64,000 bases of DNA from Caballeronia sp. NK8 (lineage in GTDB: Bacteria; Pseudomonadota; Gammaproteobacteria; Burkholderiales; Burkholderiaceae): positions 62,001-126,000 of the forward strand of contig NZ_AP024326.1 of the NCBI RefSeq assembly GCF_018408855.1. The letters are read 5' to 3'. The position numbers were made by a program, and so were the translations under genes. Positions 8,820 through 20,965 of this stretch are shown piece by piece. The notes under the pieces are model-generated. The model saw only the letters and a list, made by a program, of their open reading frames with translations. It made no database searches and was not told the origin of the DNA. Position 1 is the first letter of the stretch. Every line of letters starts with the position of its first letter.

Positions 8820-10031
8820 TCAGCCGATCTTGTTCTTGTTATAGACATCGATGAAGACAGCCGCCAACAGAACCAATCCCTTGATCACCTGTTGATAATC
8901 GATACCGATACCCATGATCGACATGCCATTGTTCATCACGCCCATGATGAACGCGCCGATCACCGCACCCATCACTTTTCCCACGCCTCCCGATGCAGAC
9001 GCTCCGCCAATAAAGCATGCGGCAATGACATCCAGCTCGAAACCCGTACCGGCTTTCGGTGTCGCGCTGTTGAGACGGGCGGCGAAGATGAGACCGGCGA
9101 GCGCCGCCAGGACACCCATATTGACGAATGCATAGAACGTGATGCGCTCCGTGTTGACGCCAGAGAGCTTCGCCGCCTTCACGTTGCCGCCTACCGCATA
9201 GATGCGCCGACCGATGGTCGTACGGTTCATCACGAAGGTGTATGCACCGATGAGCAGCCCCATGATGATGAGCACCGTGGGCATGCCTCGATAGGACGCC
9301 AGCAGATAACTGAAATAAACGATGAACGCGGTAAGCACCACGTTCTTGACGATGAACATGCCGAACGAGCCGCTGTCGACCCCATGTTTCGCCGCCTTGC
9401 TCCGTTGACGGGACTCGATATAGAAGAATGCGAGACCAACGAGAAGGCCAAGCAGAAGCGAAGTGACCCGAAGGTTCTGGCCATTGAAAAAATCCGGGAT
9501 GAAGCCGGAGCTGACAATGGCGAACACGTCGGGGAAGGGTCCGATCGACTGGCCTTGCAGCAGGGTGATCGTGAGGCCGCGGAAGACGAGCATGCCCGCG
9601 AGTGTCACGATGAACGACGGCATCCGCCAGAACGCGACGAAATAGCCTTGTGCCGCGCCGATCAATGCGCCCGCGGCCACGCAGACGAGCGTTCCGAGGA
9701 CGGGATTGACGTCCCATTGGACCATCAGCAACGCCGCGAGCGCGCCGATGAATCCAGATGTCGATCCAACCGAAAGATCGATCTGGCCGGCTACGATCAC
9801 CATCAACATGCCGAGCGCCATGATGACGATATAGCTATTCTGAAGCACCAGGTTCGTCAGGTTCAGCGGCTGCATCAAGGTGCCGTTCGTGGACACCTGG
9901 AAGAATCCCATGATGAGGATCAGCGAAACGACGAGGCCATATTCGCGCAGTCCGCGCTTGATCGATTGGGCGTATTCGGTATTTCGGCCCTTCGTCTCAG
10001 GGGGCACGGAAGTTGGAAGAATCTCGCGCAT
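8820..10031 (-). CDS. gguB: Sugar ABC transporter permease (GguB/MmsB type)
   Basis: Integral inner-membrane permease of a CUT2-family monosaccharide importer, translocating sugar delivered by the ChvE-like binding protein. The 403 aa show about ten hydrophobic segments and the typical GQIDLSVGSTSGF block after the second helix, plus GGNVKAAKLSGVN in the cytoplasmic loop that meets the ATPase. The start is one base after the stop of the ATPase gene. The order binding protein-ATPase-permease matches chvE-gguA-gguB of Agrobacterium and xylFGH. Likely substrates are L-arabinose, D-galactose or D-xylose, inferred from the adjacent arabinose oxidation genes. Confidence 0.9.
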   Translation of the reverse strand: MREILPTSVPPETKGRNTEYAQSIKRGLREYGLVVSLILIMGFFQVSTNGTLMQPLNLTNLVLQNSYIVIMALGMLMVIVAGQIDLSVGSTSGFIGALAALLMVQWDVNPVLGTLVCVAAGALIGAAQGYFVAFWRMPSFIVTLAGMLVFRGLTITLLQGQSIGPFPDVFAIVSSGFIPDFFNGQNLRVTSLLLGLLVGLAFFYIESRQRSKAAKHGVDSGSFGMFIVKNVVLTAFIVYFSYLLASYRGMPTVLIIMGLLIGAYTFVMNRTTIGRRIYAVGGNVKAAKLSGVNTERITFYAFVNMGVLAALAGLIFAARLNSATPKAGTGFELDVIAACFIGGASASGGVGKVMGAVIGAFIMGVMNNGMSIMGIGIDYQQVIKGLVLLAAVFIDVYNKNKIG

Positions 10032-10032
10032 T

Positions 10033-11562
10033 TCAGTTGGCTCCGTTTTTCATGATGGCACGCATGATTTTTTCCTGGCTCGCTTCGGCGCCTGGCATTT
10101 CGCCGACGATGCAGCCCTCGTTCATGACGTAAATTCGGTCGCACATACCCAGCAACTCGGGCATCTCGGAAGAAATCATGACGACGCATTTGCCGTCACT
10201 GGCCGCCTGATTGATGATCGTATAGATTTCGTACTTCGCGCCCACGTCGATGCCGCGTGTCGGTTCGTCCAGGATGAGCACTTCGGGTGCCGAATACAGC
10301 CACTTGCTCAACACGACCTTTTGTTGATTGCCGCCGGAGAGATTGCCCACTTTCTGACGGATATCGTGGCATCGGATGCGCAGCTTTTTCTTGTAGTCCA
10401 GCGCAATCGCGTTTTCCTTATGCTCGTCGACGATCGAAAAGCGGGAAATCGCCTTGAGATTGGCAAGCGAGATGTTCTGCTTGATGTTGTCGTCCAGAAG
10501 CAGACCTGCGCCCTTGCGGTCCTCGGTCACGTACGCAAGTCCGTGCCTGATTGCTTTCGGCACCGTGGAGACGTCGACTTCCTTTCCGTTCAGCCTGACG
10601 GAGCCTGAAATACTCTTGCCGTAAGAGCGGCCGAACACGCTCATGGCGAGTTCCGTGCGTCCGGAGCCCATCAGTCCGGCTATGCCGACCACTTCGCCGC
10701 GCTTCGCATGGAAGTTCACACCCTTGATGACGATACGGTCTGTCTGACTTGGATGACGCACTCTCCAGTCGTTGACCTCGAACATCGTCTCGCCGATCTG
10801 CGGCGTTCTCGGCGGATAGCGATCGTTCATCTCGCGTCCAACCATCGCCTTGATGATGCGGTCTTCGCTGATTGTTTGCGTTTTGCAGTCGAGTTCGTCG
10901 ACGGTCGAGCCATCGCGAATGACGGTAATGGCGTCGGCCACCCGCGAGATCTCATTTAGCTTGTGCGAAATGATGATGGCGGTCACGCCCCGTTCGCGCA
11001 GCTCCATCAGGAGAGTAAGCAGCGTGTCGCTATCCTTTTCGTTGAGACTCGCGGTCGGCTCGTCGAGAATCAGGAGCTTGACTTCCTTGGACAACGCTTT
11101 GGCAATCTCGACCAGTTGCTGTTTGCCGATGCCGAGCGTGACGACCGGCGTATCGGGCGAATCGCTGAGGCCGACTTTCGCGAGCAGTTGTCTGGTCCTC
11201 GCGAAGGATGACTCCCAGTCGATCACGCCGCGCTTTGCCTGTTCATTGCCGAGGAAAATGTTCTCGGTGATGGAGAGCATCGGAACCAGCGCCAGTTCCT
11301 GATGAATGATGATGATGCCCGCGCGTTCGCTATCGTGGATGCCGGCGAATTTGCGTTCCTCTCCGCGATAGACGACTTTTCCCTCATAAGTCCCATGCGG
11401 ATAAACCCCGCTCAGGATCTTCATGAGTGTCGATTTGCCGGCGCCGTTTTCTCCGCAAATCGCGTGAATCTGGCCTTCGCGGACCGATAGATTCACGTTG
11501 TTCAGAGCTTTGACGCCGCCAAAGCTCTTCTGAATTCCGCGCATTTCCAGAATCGTATCCAT
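10033..11562 (-). CDS. gguA: Sugar ABC transporter ATPase (GguA/XylG type)
   Basis: Duplicated ATPase energising sugar import. The 509 aa carry two nucleotide-binding domains. The first has Walker [13 protein letters not shown] (about residues 38-49) and Walker [11 protein letters not shown]. The second has a degenerate P-loop region (GLMGSGRTE), signature LSGGNQQKV and Walker [10 protein letters not shown]. This asymmetry is normal for CUT2 ATPases. It lies 120 bp downstream of chvE and one base upstream of the permease, so all three genes probably share one transcript. Confidence 0.92.
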   Translation of the reverse strand: MDTILEMRGIQKSFGGVKALNNVNLSVREGQIHAICGENGAGKSTLMKILSGVYPHGTYEGKVVYRGEERKFAGIHDSERAGIIIIHQELALVPMLSITENIFLGNEQAKRGVIDWESSFARTRQLLAKVGLSDSPDTPVVTLGIGKQQLVEIAKALSKEVKLLILDEPTASLNEKDSDTLLTLLMELRERGVTAIIISHKLNEISRVADAITVIRDGSTVDELDCKTQTISEDRIIKAMVGREMNDRYPPRTPQIGETMFEVNDWRVRHPSQTDRIVIKGVNFHAKRGEVVGIAGLMGSGRTELAMSVFGRSYGKSISGSVRLNGKEVDVSTVPKAIRHGLAYVTEDRKGAGLLLDDNIKQNISLANLKAISRFSIVDEHKENAIALDYKKKLRIRCHDIRQKVGNLSGGNQQKVVLSKWLYSAPEVLILDEPTRGIDVGAKYEIYTIINQAASDGKCVVMISSEMPELLGMCDRIYVMNEGCIVGEMPGAEASQEKIMRAIMKNGAN

Positions 11563-11681
11563 GACCTTCTAACCAGTGGCGTTGGACGCCGGCAGGCGCA
11601 TCCGGACGGATGCCCTGCCGGCAAATCATTCGAAGCCCGTTCGTATCGCGCAAGCCTGTGCGATGACGACGCAACCGGGTC

Positions 11682-12746
11682 TTACTTCAGTTGGGCTTCC
11701 TTGTAATAGCCACTCGCGACGAGGGTCGTCTTCCAGTTGCCGCTATCGACCAGAACGGGTTTGAGCAGGTAGGTGGGAACGACCTTCACGCCATTGTTGT
11801 AGGTCTTCGTGTCATTCACCGGGACGGTCTTCTTGTTGAGCACCGCGTCAGCCATTTCGACGGTGGCTTTTGCCAGTTCGCGCGTATCCTTGAAAACGGT
11901 GGTCTTCTGATCGCCGCGAATGATCGCTTTCACGCTCGGGATTTCGGCATCCTGTCCCGTGATGACGGGCATGGGTTGCTGTGCCGTACCATAGCCGACC
12001 CCCTTGAGCGACGAAATGATGCCGACGCTGATGCCGTCATACGGCGACAGCACGGCGTCCACGTGCGCATTGCCGTAATACGCGGAGAGGAGGTTGTCCA
12101 TGCGGGCCTGAGCCGTTGCGCCGTCCCAGCGGAACGTGGCGACCTTGTCGAATGCGAGCTGTTTGCTGCGCACGACGAGCTTGCCGTTGTCCATGTACGG
12201 CTTGATGACCGACAGCATGCCGTCATAGACGACGTGCGCATTGTTATCGTCAGCCGAACCGGCGAAGATTTCGGCGTTCGCAGGCGTCTTCCGGTTATTC
12301 AGGTCGAGCGACTTGACCACCGAGTCGGCCATCATCGCGCCGACGCCGAAGTTGTCGAACGTCGCATAGTAGTCGACGTCCTTGGTGCCGCGAATCAGGC
12401 GGTCGTACGAGATCACCTTGATGCCGCGCGCCTGGGCCTTGCTCAGCGTGTTCGAGAGGGTGGTGCCGTCGATCGGCGCGACGACGAGAATCTTCACGCC
12501 CTTGGTGATGAGGTTTTCGATCTGGGCAATCTGGTTCGGGACTTCGTCCTCCGCATACTGGAGATCCGCCTGATAACCCTTGGCCTTGAAAGCATCGACC
12601 ATGCTTTGACCGTCGGAAATCCAGCGAGAAGACGATTTGGTGGGCATCGAGATGCCTACGACGCCCTTGTCCTCGGCGCTGGCATAGGGTGCAGTGGCAA
12701 AAAGAGCCAGCGCGAGGGTAGCGGTGATTGCTTTTAGCGATTTCAT
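11682..12746 (-). CDS. chvE: Periplasmic sugar-binding protein, ChvE-like
   Basis: Periplasmic receptor for aldose sugars. In Agrobacterium, ChvE binds L-arabinose, galactose, glucose and others. I chose the ATG at 12746 (354 aa) because AGGAGA lies 6 bp upstream and a signal peptide follows (ending YASA). Blocks shared with ChvE as I remember it include [72 protein letters not shown] and the C-terminal GYYKEAQLK. It lies downstream of the ruined aldehyde dehydrogenase and upstream of the ATPase. Agrobacterium chvE is controlled by the LysR regulator GbpR, and a GbpR-like gene is close by here. Confidence 0.9.
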   Translation of the reverse strand: MKSLKAITATLALALFATAPYASAEDKGVVGISMPTKSSSRWISDGQSMVDAFKAKGYQADLQYAEDEVPNQIAQIENLITKGVKILVVAPIDGTTLSNTLSKAQARGIKVISYDRLIRGTKDVDYYATFDNFGVGAMMADSVVKSLDLNNRKTPANAEIFAGSADDNNAHVVYDGMLSVIKPYMDNGKLVVRSKQLAFDKVATFRWDGATAQARMDNLLSAYYGNAHVDAVLSPYDGISVGIISSLKGVGYGTAQQPMPVITGQDAEIPSVKAIIRGDQKTTVFKDTRELAKATVEMADAVLNKKTVPVNDTKTYNNGVKVVPTYLLKPVLVDSGNWKTTLVASGYYKEAQLK

Positions 12747-12810
12747 GTTGTCTCCTGGTGTCTCACGTTTTAATTGATGCATGACTGCTTAGGAGCCCGC
12801 TTCTGCTGCA

Positions 12811-14178
12811 TCAACAGAGGCGTGCCGATTGGCGAAGCGTAGTTGACCTGAGACGGCATTCAGCGCCTGACCCGATTGCCACCGTGGTCGGCCGATTGAC
12901 CGTTACCCTGTTGCTATGACTGTGGCGACGGAAATGCCGCGCATGTTTGAGCGACGTCGTGCAGAGCCCGGTGCATGGCGCGGGAAGACCCGATGCCGTT
13001 TGATTCGCGAGATCCAGAGCGTGGGCGTAGTCATCGGCGGCCAGGACAACCGCGACCGGTCCGAAGATATCGTCCCGAGCGATTTGCATCTCAGGGCAAC
13101 CGAGAAGCAACGCTGGCTCCATGAAATACCCTCGCGTCTCGCGCTCGATTGCGCGACCGCCATGAATCAGCGTCGCGCCTTCCTTTATCGCCATCGCGGA
13201 TGCATTGAGATTGCGCTGCAACTGGCTGTCGTTGGACACGGGACCGATATCGGTTCCCTTTCTCAACGCATGATCGATGCGAAGCGCGGAAAGCCGGGCG
13301 AGCAGTGCATCGGTGAACGCATGTCGAATACCCCGTTCGACGATCAGCTTTGACGCCGCCGCATGACGCTGCCCGTTCAGGCCGTACGCACTCTGGATGG
13401 TCGCATCGACGGCCGTGCTCAGGTTTGCATCGTTCAACACGATCAGCGCACTATGTCCTCCCGTGTCCAGATGGACCTTCATCAGACGCGCGGCGCTGGC
13501 TCGCAATACGCTCGTCCCGGTCGTTACCGATCCGCTGAAACTCACCGCTCGAACCATCTCATTGGCCACCAGACGCGCCCCGGCAACGCGCCCGCTGCCC
13601 AGTACGAGGTTGAAAACCCCGGCTGGCAGGCCAGAACGGTCGATGATGTCCGCCAGCGCCCACGCACAACCCGAGACAACCTCGGCTGGCTTGAACACCA
13701 CGCAATTGCCCGCGCTGAGTGCAGCGGCGATCTTTGCGGCGGGGATCGCCAGTGGAAAACTCCACGGCGTGATGACGGCAACGACGCCCAGCGGTTCGCC
13801 CGGCTGATGCGCGGCTTCTTCAGCGAAAACTTGAAAGACCTGACCGGCGTGAACGACTTCATCGATTGCTTCGGGCAAGGTCTTGCCCTGTTCGCGCGCT
13901 AGCAGACAACCCAGTTCCGCGCGACGCGCATGCAGTTCGCTGCCGATCGCATCGAGCGCGCGCGCACGGCGGGCGGCGCTGGCCCGCGACCAAACGCGCC
14001 AGGCAGCGCTCGCCGAGTCGACCGCAGCGTCCACCATCCGGGCGTCGGCGCGCGCGTATTCGCCAACGGGCTCATCCAGATCCGACGGGTTGACGGAAAC
14101 ACCCGTGGTCGCGCTGGTTGTCCAGCCGCCGTTCACATAGTGCTTCAGTACCGGAGGAAGATGAGATTCGCGTTTCAT
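12811..14178 (-). pseudogene. Aldehyde dehydrogenase (ketoglutarate semialdehyde type), catalytically dead
   Basis: Relic of an NAD(P)-dependent aldehyde dehydrogenase. From its location it probably oxidised alpha-ketoglutaric semialdehyde, the last step of L-arabinose oxidation. The fold is recognisable (VITPWSFPLAIPAAKIAAAL, GNCVVFKPAEV, FSGSVTTG, IGPVSND, FGPVAVV). The nucleophile motif GQRCTASS reads GQRHAAAS, so the catalytic Cys is gone. The ELGGK general-base motif reads DTGGH. About 20-25 residues are missing before PGEPLGVVAV. After VTVNRPTT the sequence leaves the family and stops, so the last 40-50 residues are absent. I start it at the ATG at 14178; the frame upstream is antisense to the LysR gene. 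Probably the first cistron of the chvE transcript. Confidence 0.8.
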
Positions 14179-14224
14179 GTCGAGGCGCGTTTTCGAGTCA
14201 TGGATAGATCGACGGTCGGATTCT

Positions 14225-14244
14225 AAGGAAGCCCCCGATTCCTT
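14225..14244. promoter_or_regulatory. Inverted repeat in divergent promoter region
   Basis: AAGGAA-N8-TTCCTT, a perfect 6-8-6 dyad midway between the divergent LysR gene (start 14284) and the aldehyde dehydrogenase pseudogene (start 14178). The position suits a regulator-binding site controlling both directions. The binding protein is inferred. Confidence 0.4.
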
Positions 14245-14283
14245 TCCAATCACTTTTTTGCCAGCATCGATACCAAAGCGGGT

Positions 14284-15297
14284 ATGTCGAGCAAGTTGGA
14301 AAAACAAAACCGGAGTGCAACGTTGGGACAGGGATATTCGAACTGGTTTGTGCGCGCGCGCCTCAAGACGCGCCAGTTGTTGTTGCTTGCCGCGATGGAA
14401 GAGGAGGGCAACGTGCGACGCGCGGCCGATGTGCTCGGCATGACGCAGCCCGCCGCATCGCGACTGTTGAAGGAACTCGAGGATGTGCTGGAGGTGCGGC
14501 TCTTCGATCGCACGCCGCACGGCATGCACGCGACGCTATACGGCGAAGTGATGATCCGCCACGCGCGCATGGTTCTGTCGAATCTCAACAAGGCCCAGGA
14601 GGAGATCGCCGCGCTGCGCGTCGGGCTCGTGGGGCAGGTGCATATCGGCGTGATCGCGGCCGCGGCGGCGAGGATGGTGCCGCTCGCCATTGGTCGCGTG
14701 AAGGAACAGTACCCTCTGTTGCAGATCTGGTTGCAGGTGGAGACATCGGATGTGATGCTGCCGCTCGTGGCGCAGGGTCAGCTCGACATCATGATCGGCC
14801 GCGTGCACGAACAACATGGGCAATTGAAAGATTCGGTGCAGTACGCGCCGATCGCCGATGAGCCGCTTTGCGTGGTCGTGCGGCCGGGACATCCGCTGGA
14901 AGACACCGCGGAGCTTACCATGCGCGACATCGTGAATGCGGAGTGGGTTTTGCATCCGCCCGGCAGTGTGCTGCGTCATCGCATCGATATGGCTTTCGCC
15001 GAGCTTGGGCTGAATCCGCCGCAAAACGTCGTGAACACCAATAACTTTCTTGCGATCTCGAGCTTGCTGCTGCAAAGCGACATGCTCGCCGTCGTGCCGG
15101 ATGAAGTCGCCCGGCAGTATGAGCACTTCGGAACCTTGAGGCGTCTCGCGATCGATTTGTCTTGCGGGATGGACGCCTTCGGGATCATCACGCGACAAGA
15201 TCATGCGCTGTCGCCGGCGGCGTCCGTCGTGTTGCATGCGTTGCGCGATGCTGCCGCCGAAGTCTATGGCGTTCCGGCGGGAGCATTGAGCGAGTGA
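14284..15297 (+). CDS. gbpR: LysR-family regulator, GbpR-like
   Basis: LysR-type transcription factor for sugar uptake and oxidation genes. The 337 aa have the winged helix-turn-helix at about residues 27-85 (KTRQLLLLAAMEEEGNVRRAADVLGM... core, TQPAASRLLKELE) and a substrate-binding-like effector domain from about residue 115. The extended N-terminus and the phrase RQLLLLAAMEEEGN resemble GbpR, the galactose/arabinose-responsive regulator of chvE in Agrobacterium. It is transcribed away from the chvE operon and toward the dehydratase gene, so it is well placed to control both. Effector and targets are inferred by analogy. Confidence 0.85.
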   Translation: MSSKLEKQNRSATLGQGYSNWFVRARLKTRQLLLLAAMEEEGNVRRAADVLGMTQPAASRLLKELEDVLEVRLFDRTPHGMHATLYGEVMIRHARMVLSNLNKAQEEIAALRVGLVGQVHIGVIAAAAARMVPLAIGRVKEQYPLLQIWLQVETSDVMLPLVAQGQLDIMIGRVHEQHGQLKDSVQYAPIADEPLCVVVRPGHPLEDTAELTMRDIVNAEWVLHPPGSVLRHRIDMAFAELGLNPPQNVVNTNNFLAISSLLLQSDMLAVVPDEVARQYEHFGTLRRLAIDLSCGMDAFGIITRQDHALSPAASVVLHALRDAAAEVYGVPAGALSE

Positions 15298-15321
15298 CGA
15301 GATGCGCGTTTTCCCGTATAT

Positions 15322-15341
15322 CGATCCTGGTATCGGGATCG
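15322..15341. promoter_or_regulatory. Inverted repeat upstream of arabonate dehydratase
   Basis: CGATCC-N8-GGATCG, a perfect 6-8-6 dyad 80 bp before the dehydratase ATG, with the same geometry as the dyad at 14225 but a different sequence. Candidate operator. Confidence 0.35.
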
Positions 15342-15352
15342 CCGAATAAGTG

Positions 15353-15363
15353 ATTGGACCAAT
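15353..15363. promoter_or_regulatory. ATTGGACCAAT palindrome
   Basis: Perfect 11-bp palindrome 58 bp before the dehydratase ATG. TTGGNCCAA-type dyads are typical of GntR/FadR-family operators at sugar-acid genes, but no GntR gene is nearby. Candidate site only. Confidence 0.3.
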
Positions 15364-15420
15364 ATGTCTGGGCGCGGCTAATCTTCTCCGCGAATCTTGC
15401 CTTCATCCTCGAGAACATCC

Positions 15421-17154
15421 ATGTCTGACAAAAAACGCACGCTCCGTTCCTCTCAATGGTTCGGCACCAACGACAAGAATGGCTTCATGTATCGAAGCTG
15501 GATGAAGAATCAGGGCATTCCCGATCACGAATTCGACGGCCGGCCGATCATCGGCATTTGCAATACATGGTCCGAACTGACGCCGTGCAATGCGCACTTC
15601 CGCAAGATCGCCGAGCACGTGAAGCGAGGCGTCTACGAAGCGGGCGGCTTTCCCGTCGAGTTTCCGGTGTTCTCCAATGGCGAATCGAATCTGCGTCCGA
15701 CGGCGATGCTTACGCGCAATCTCGCCGCGATGGACGTCGAAGAAGCCATTCGCGGCAATCCCATCGACGCGGTCGTGCTGCTCACCGGCTGCGACAAGAC
15801 CACGCCTGCGCTGCTGATGGGCGCGGCAAGCTGCGACGTGCCCGCGATCGTCGTCACGGGTGGCCCGATGCTGAACGGCAAGCTCGACGGCAAGAACATC
15901 GGCTCGGGCACGGCGGTGTGGCAACTGCATGAATCGCTGAAGGCGGGCGAGATCGATCTGCATCAGTTTCTGTCGGCGGAAGCGGGCATGTCGCGTTCCG
16001 CTGGCACCTGCAACACGATGGGCACCGCATCAACAATGGCGTGCATGGCCGAAGCGCTCGGCACGTCGCTACCGCACAACGCCGCGATTCCCGCCGTCGA
16101 TTCCCGCCGTTACGTGCTCGCGCATATGTCGGGCATTCGCATCGTCGAAATGGCGCTCGAGGGCTTGACGCTCTCGAAGATACTCACACGCGAGGCATTC
16201 GAGAACGCGATCCGCACGAACGCCGCGATCGGTGGATCGACCAATGCGGTGATTCATTTAAAGGCGATCGCGGGACGCATCGGCGTGCCATTGGAACTGG
16301 AAGACTGGACGCGCATCGGGCGCGATACGCCGACCATCGTCGATCTGATGCCCTCGGGCCGTTTCCTGATGGAAGAGTTCTATTACGCGGGCGGTTTGCC
16401 GGCCGTGCTGCGCCGTCTTGGAGAAGGGAATCTCCTCCCGCATCCCGATGCGCTCACCGTCAACGGCAAGACGCTGTGGGAGAACGTGAAGACCGCGCCG
16501 AACACGAATGACGAAGTGATTCGCACGCTCGACAATCCTTTGATCGACGATGGCGGCATCCGCGTGCTGCGCGGCAATCTCTCGCCGCGCGGCGCGGTGC
16601 TGAAACCTTCGGCGGCGAGCCCGGAACTGCTGAAACATCGCGGGCGCGCAGTCGTGTTCGAGAACCTGGAGCATTACAAGGAGCGCATCGTCGATGAATC
16701 GCTCGAAGTGACCAAGGACTCTGTGCTCGTGCTGAAGAATTGCGGCCCGAAGGGTTATCCGGGCATGGCGGAAGTGGGCAACATGGGCTTGCCGCCGAAG
16801 CTGCTGCGTCAGGGCGTGAAGGACATGGTGCGCATCTCCGACGCACGCATGAGCGGCACCGCGTATGGCACGGTGCTCCTGCACGTCGCGCCCGAAGCGG
16901 CGGCGGGCGGGCCGCTTGCCGCCGTGCGCGACGGCGACTGGATCGAACTCGATTGCGACGCGGGCACGCTGCATCTCGACATCAGCGACGAAGAACTCGC
17001 GCGCCGCATGAGCGACCATCAGCCACCGCATGTGCATGGCTATGGGGGGTACGCGCGGCTCTACGTCGATCATGTCTTGCAGGCCGACGAAGGGTGCGAT
17101 CTCGACTTCCTAGTAGGTTGCCGCGGTGCGGCGGTGCCGCGCCATTCGCATTAG
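15421..17154 (+). CDS. araC: L-arabonate dehydratase (IlvD/Edd family)
   Basis: Cytoplasmic Fe-S sugar-acid dehydratase converting L-arabonate to L-2-keto-3-deoxyarabonate; called araC in Azospirillum (not the regulator). 577 aa from the ATG at 15421. Cluster ligands are visible at CNTWSE, GCDKTTPA and AGTCNTMGTAST. ISDARMSGTAYGTV near the C-terminus is the family Lys/Ser active-site region, and the HVHGYGGYARLYVDHVLQAD ending is typical of the arabonate/pentonate subgroup. It lies 123 bp after the LysR gene with its own candidate operators and 55 bp before the ketodeoxyarabonate dehydratase. Activity on D-fuconate or D-galactonate is an alternative. Confidence 0.87.
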   Translation: MSDKKRTLRSSQWFGTNDKNGFMYRSWMKNQGIPDHEFDGRPIIGICNTWSELTPCNAHFRKIAEHVKRGVYEAGGFPVEFPVFSNGESNLRPTAMLTRNLAAMDVEEAIRGNPIDAVVLLTGCDKTTPALLMGAASCDVPAIVVTGGPMLNGKLDGKNIGSGTAVWQLHESLKAGEIDLHQFLSAEAGMSRSAGTCNTMGTASTMACMAEALGTSLPHNAAIPAVDSRRYVLAHMSGIRIVEMALEGLTLSKILTREAFENAIRTNAAIGGSTNAVIHLKAIAGRIGVPLELEDWTRIGRDTPTIVDLMPSGRFLMEEFYYAGGLPAVLRRLGEGNLLPHPDALTVNGKTLWENVKTAPNTNDEVIRTLDNPLIDDGGIRVLRGNLSPRGAVLKPSAASPELLKHRGRAVVFENLEHYKERIVDESLEVTKDSVLVLKNCGPKGYPGMAEVGNMGLPPKLLRQGVKDMVRISDARMSGTAYGTVLLHVAPEAAAGGPLAAVRDGDWIELDCDAGTLHLDISDEELARRMSDHQPPHVHGYGGYARLYVDHVLQADEGCDLDFLVGCRGAAVPRHSH

Positions 17155-17209
17155 CGCACTTACGTTCTTCGAATTAACAATCGAACCAGACCTTGTCGGA
17201 TAACACGCA

Positions 17210-19098
<1,889 letters not shown>

Positions 19099-19135
19099 AG
19101 GGATGGCGTTGCGCCGTCGGAAGCACTGTCGTAAG

Positions 19136-19157
19136 ACGACGATCCGCCGATCGTCGT
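19136..19157 (+). terminator. Hairpin downstream of araA
   Basis: ACGACGATC-CGCC-GATCGTCGT, a perfect 9-bp stem with a 4-nt loop, 38 bp after the araA stop. It is followed by only a weak T stretch, so it may be a terminator or an RNA-stabilising hairpin. Confidence 0.5.
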
Positions 19158-19533
19158 TCTCATCCATCTTGATGGTCTCGGGGACTCGCGCGCATCAGCG
19201 CGCCGGTCTGACTTGTCGGTTCAGATCCACTCCGTTCCTCTTTCGCACAACGTTGAACGTATTCATCGTTTGGGGGCGAGCGACCGTGTCGCGAAAATCA
19301 ATTATCTTCTTTGCTGAAAACGTTCCCGAACGTTCGGACCGTGGCATGTTCTCGCGAGCGATGCTCGGCGAACTTCCATCGCGGGCCAGATATTAATTAT
19401 CGAACCGCTTTGAAAAAGAGCAGAGTCTTGACCATGTCCGATGCCATCACGACGGTTAATTATTGCAGTCATGCAATCGAGCAGCTTAAAGACACGGCCA
19501 AAGCGGTCCGTGCACGAGGACTCACCGGCACGG
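19158..19533. other. No recognisable gene
   Basis: Start of the graveyard region. A short frame from the ATG at 19434 (MSDAITTVNYCSHAIEQL...) is protein-like for about 35 codons and then runs into the ligD remnant in a different frame. I cannot assign it. Confidence 0.3.
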
Positions 19534-19620
19534 CCCCGCGTGATCGAACCGCAACTTGCTACGCTGGTGGAACGACACCCCGCGAAGGGTGACTGGTCCT
19601 ACGAAATCAAGTACAAGTAG
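19534..19620 (+). pseudogene. Remnant of DNA ligase D ligase domain
   Basis: Twenty-eight codons reading PRVIEPQLATLVERHPAKGD and WSYEIKYK, then a stop. This is the start of the ATP-dependent ligase domain of LigD (bacterial NHEJ), including EPQLATLV and the beginning of the nucleotidyl-transfer motif, whose lysine normally follows in EIK.DGYR. The DGYR part and everything after it are missing. Only a short relic survives; no Ku gene is adjacent. Confidence 0.6.
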
Positions 19621-19874
19621 GCACCTAGCGGTGTGTTGCCGTAAAGGCTCATCCAGCAAGGCTGTGCAAAGGGGCTATTGCTTTTAAAACTCCCGCGCTG
19701 TTGCCTTTCAACGAGCCGTTTCAATGCCTCCTGCCGACCGAGGCTGTGCGAAAACAAGTGAGGCTTCTCGGCGAGGCAGACGGACGGACCTGGTCAATCG
19801 ACGAGCGGTCGGATAGGTGCGGTCGCCAAAGAAAATCCGCCTCGCTTTCGATCAAGGCGACTCGCCGCTTGCTT

Positions 19875-20308
19875 TCATATCTTCATCGCTTCGATCAACG
19901 ACGACGCGCCAAAAATACTGATTGCTCGCCGCAGGTTGTACGCTAAGACGGGAAGGCTCATCTCGGTTCGCACGCGCGGGAGGGTCTTCATCAAGAAGTG
20001 CGCGGATCCCATCCAGAACTTGAGCGTACCGAATGGGTGTTCGACCGTCTGTCGTCGCAGTCTTGCAGTATTCGGATTCTTATCAAGGCGACGCTGCATG
20101 TCCTCAAGTACCCTCTCATGTTCCCATCTCGCGATCCTTCGATAGGGGCTCTGAGTGCATTGCGGCGTGAGTTTGCAACTTGGACATGCTGACGGCCAAT
20201 ACTTGTGAATTGTCAATCCTGCCTCGACCGTCTTGAAGCGCCAAATTGCTTTTTCTCCTGCCGGGCACCGCTTACGTTGAAGGAAGGCCCCTGCCTCACG
20301 CTCCTGTC
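19875..20308 (-). pseudogene. IS1182-family transposase, C-terminal remnant
   Basis: The minus-strand frame from about 20308 to the stop at 19875 carries the C-terminal part of an IS1182-type DDE transposase: CPAGEKAIWRF, YWPSACPSCKLTPQCT, RIARWEHERVLEDMQ, RQTVEHPFGTLKFWMG and a SLPVLAYNLRRAISI ending. The N-terminal two thirds with the first catalytic Asp residues are absent. No matching inverted repeats were found. Confidence 0.75.
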
Positions 20309-20723
20309 AAGTTATTTCACAGTGAAGACGTCGGTCGGCAGCCGCGAACGGAAGCAGAAGTTCGAGGCGTTCGGGCGCCATGACGTGGTGGCGTTAACGA
20401 AGGCAGCATCCAACCGGCACCATGCGAACCCTCATTTCGGATGCGCTCACGACTCAAACTCGAACACGATGCCGCATAACCGGCCGACTTCTCGGTTGAC
20501 TAGGCCGAGCCGGTCCCGAGCATGATCGTTGCGATTTGATCTGAGGGATCTGCTCTGCGAAACTATGAGTTCCGCCGAAGGTCGGGAACGGCCAAACGCT
20601 AGGCGACGTAAGTGGGCCACGTCAAATATTTGCAGGCAAGCTGGTGCCGCAGACGGCTGGTGCAGCGCGTATGTAAAAAAGGAGGCCTGAACCGGGCCGA
20701 CCCTGCTGTTCGATGACGATAGC
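20309..20723. other. Decayed sequence, no gene
   Basis: Between two transposase relics. No frame longer than about 100 codons resembles a protein, and no inverted repeats were identified. Confidence 0.35.
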
Positions 20724-20887
20724 AAGATACGCCCGTGAATCGCTTGTACTTTCATGGTCCAATCGAACCTCTCAGCGACACCATCGACGCCCGCGAAGAC
20801 CCACACCAGACCATCGTCCACGGTTTGGATGCGAACCCCATCGGTTCCCCACATCTCGTTGGGCGTATGGCACGGGGAGGTCCGCAT
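20724..20887 (-). pseudogene. DDE (rve-type) transposase remnant with internal deletion
   Basis: The minus strand encodes TPNEMWGTDGVRIQTVDDG, VWVFAGVD and then directly GVAERFDWTMKVQAIHGRI. The first part is the start of an IS3/IS481-like integrase core and the second is the region around its catalytic Glu (normally GVAERF.RTLKEQ). Some 60-70 residues between them are missing, so this is a deletion derivative. Upstream traces (about 20890-20960) in other frames look like the LREH..LSPHR linker of the same transposase. Confidence 0.6.
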
Positions 20888-20965
20888 TTGCTAAAGCGGA
20901 GGCAAGCGTGTTCTGTGCTCCCTAATCGATCCAAGCGACCATTCACTTCGAAAGGTGAATGAAGG

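Noticed and set aside
8742-10055. Plus-strand open frame of 437 codons
   Set aside because: Antisense shadow of the sugar permease gene; Asp/His/Arg-rich and unlike any family.
14179-14529. N-terminal extension of the aldehyde dehydrogenase frame
   Set aside because: Antisense to the GbpR-like gene; the dehydrogenase homology begins at the ATG at 14178.
19317-19337. AACGTTCCCGAACGTTCGG dyad
   Set aside because: AACGTT is self-complementary and the site has no adjacent intact gene; too weak to call an operator.
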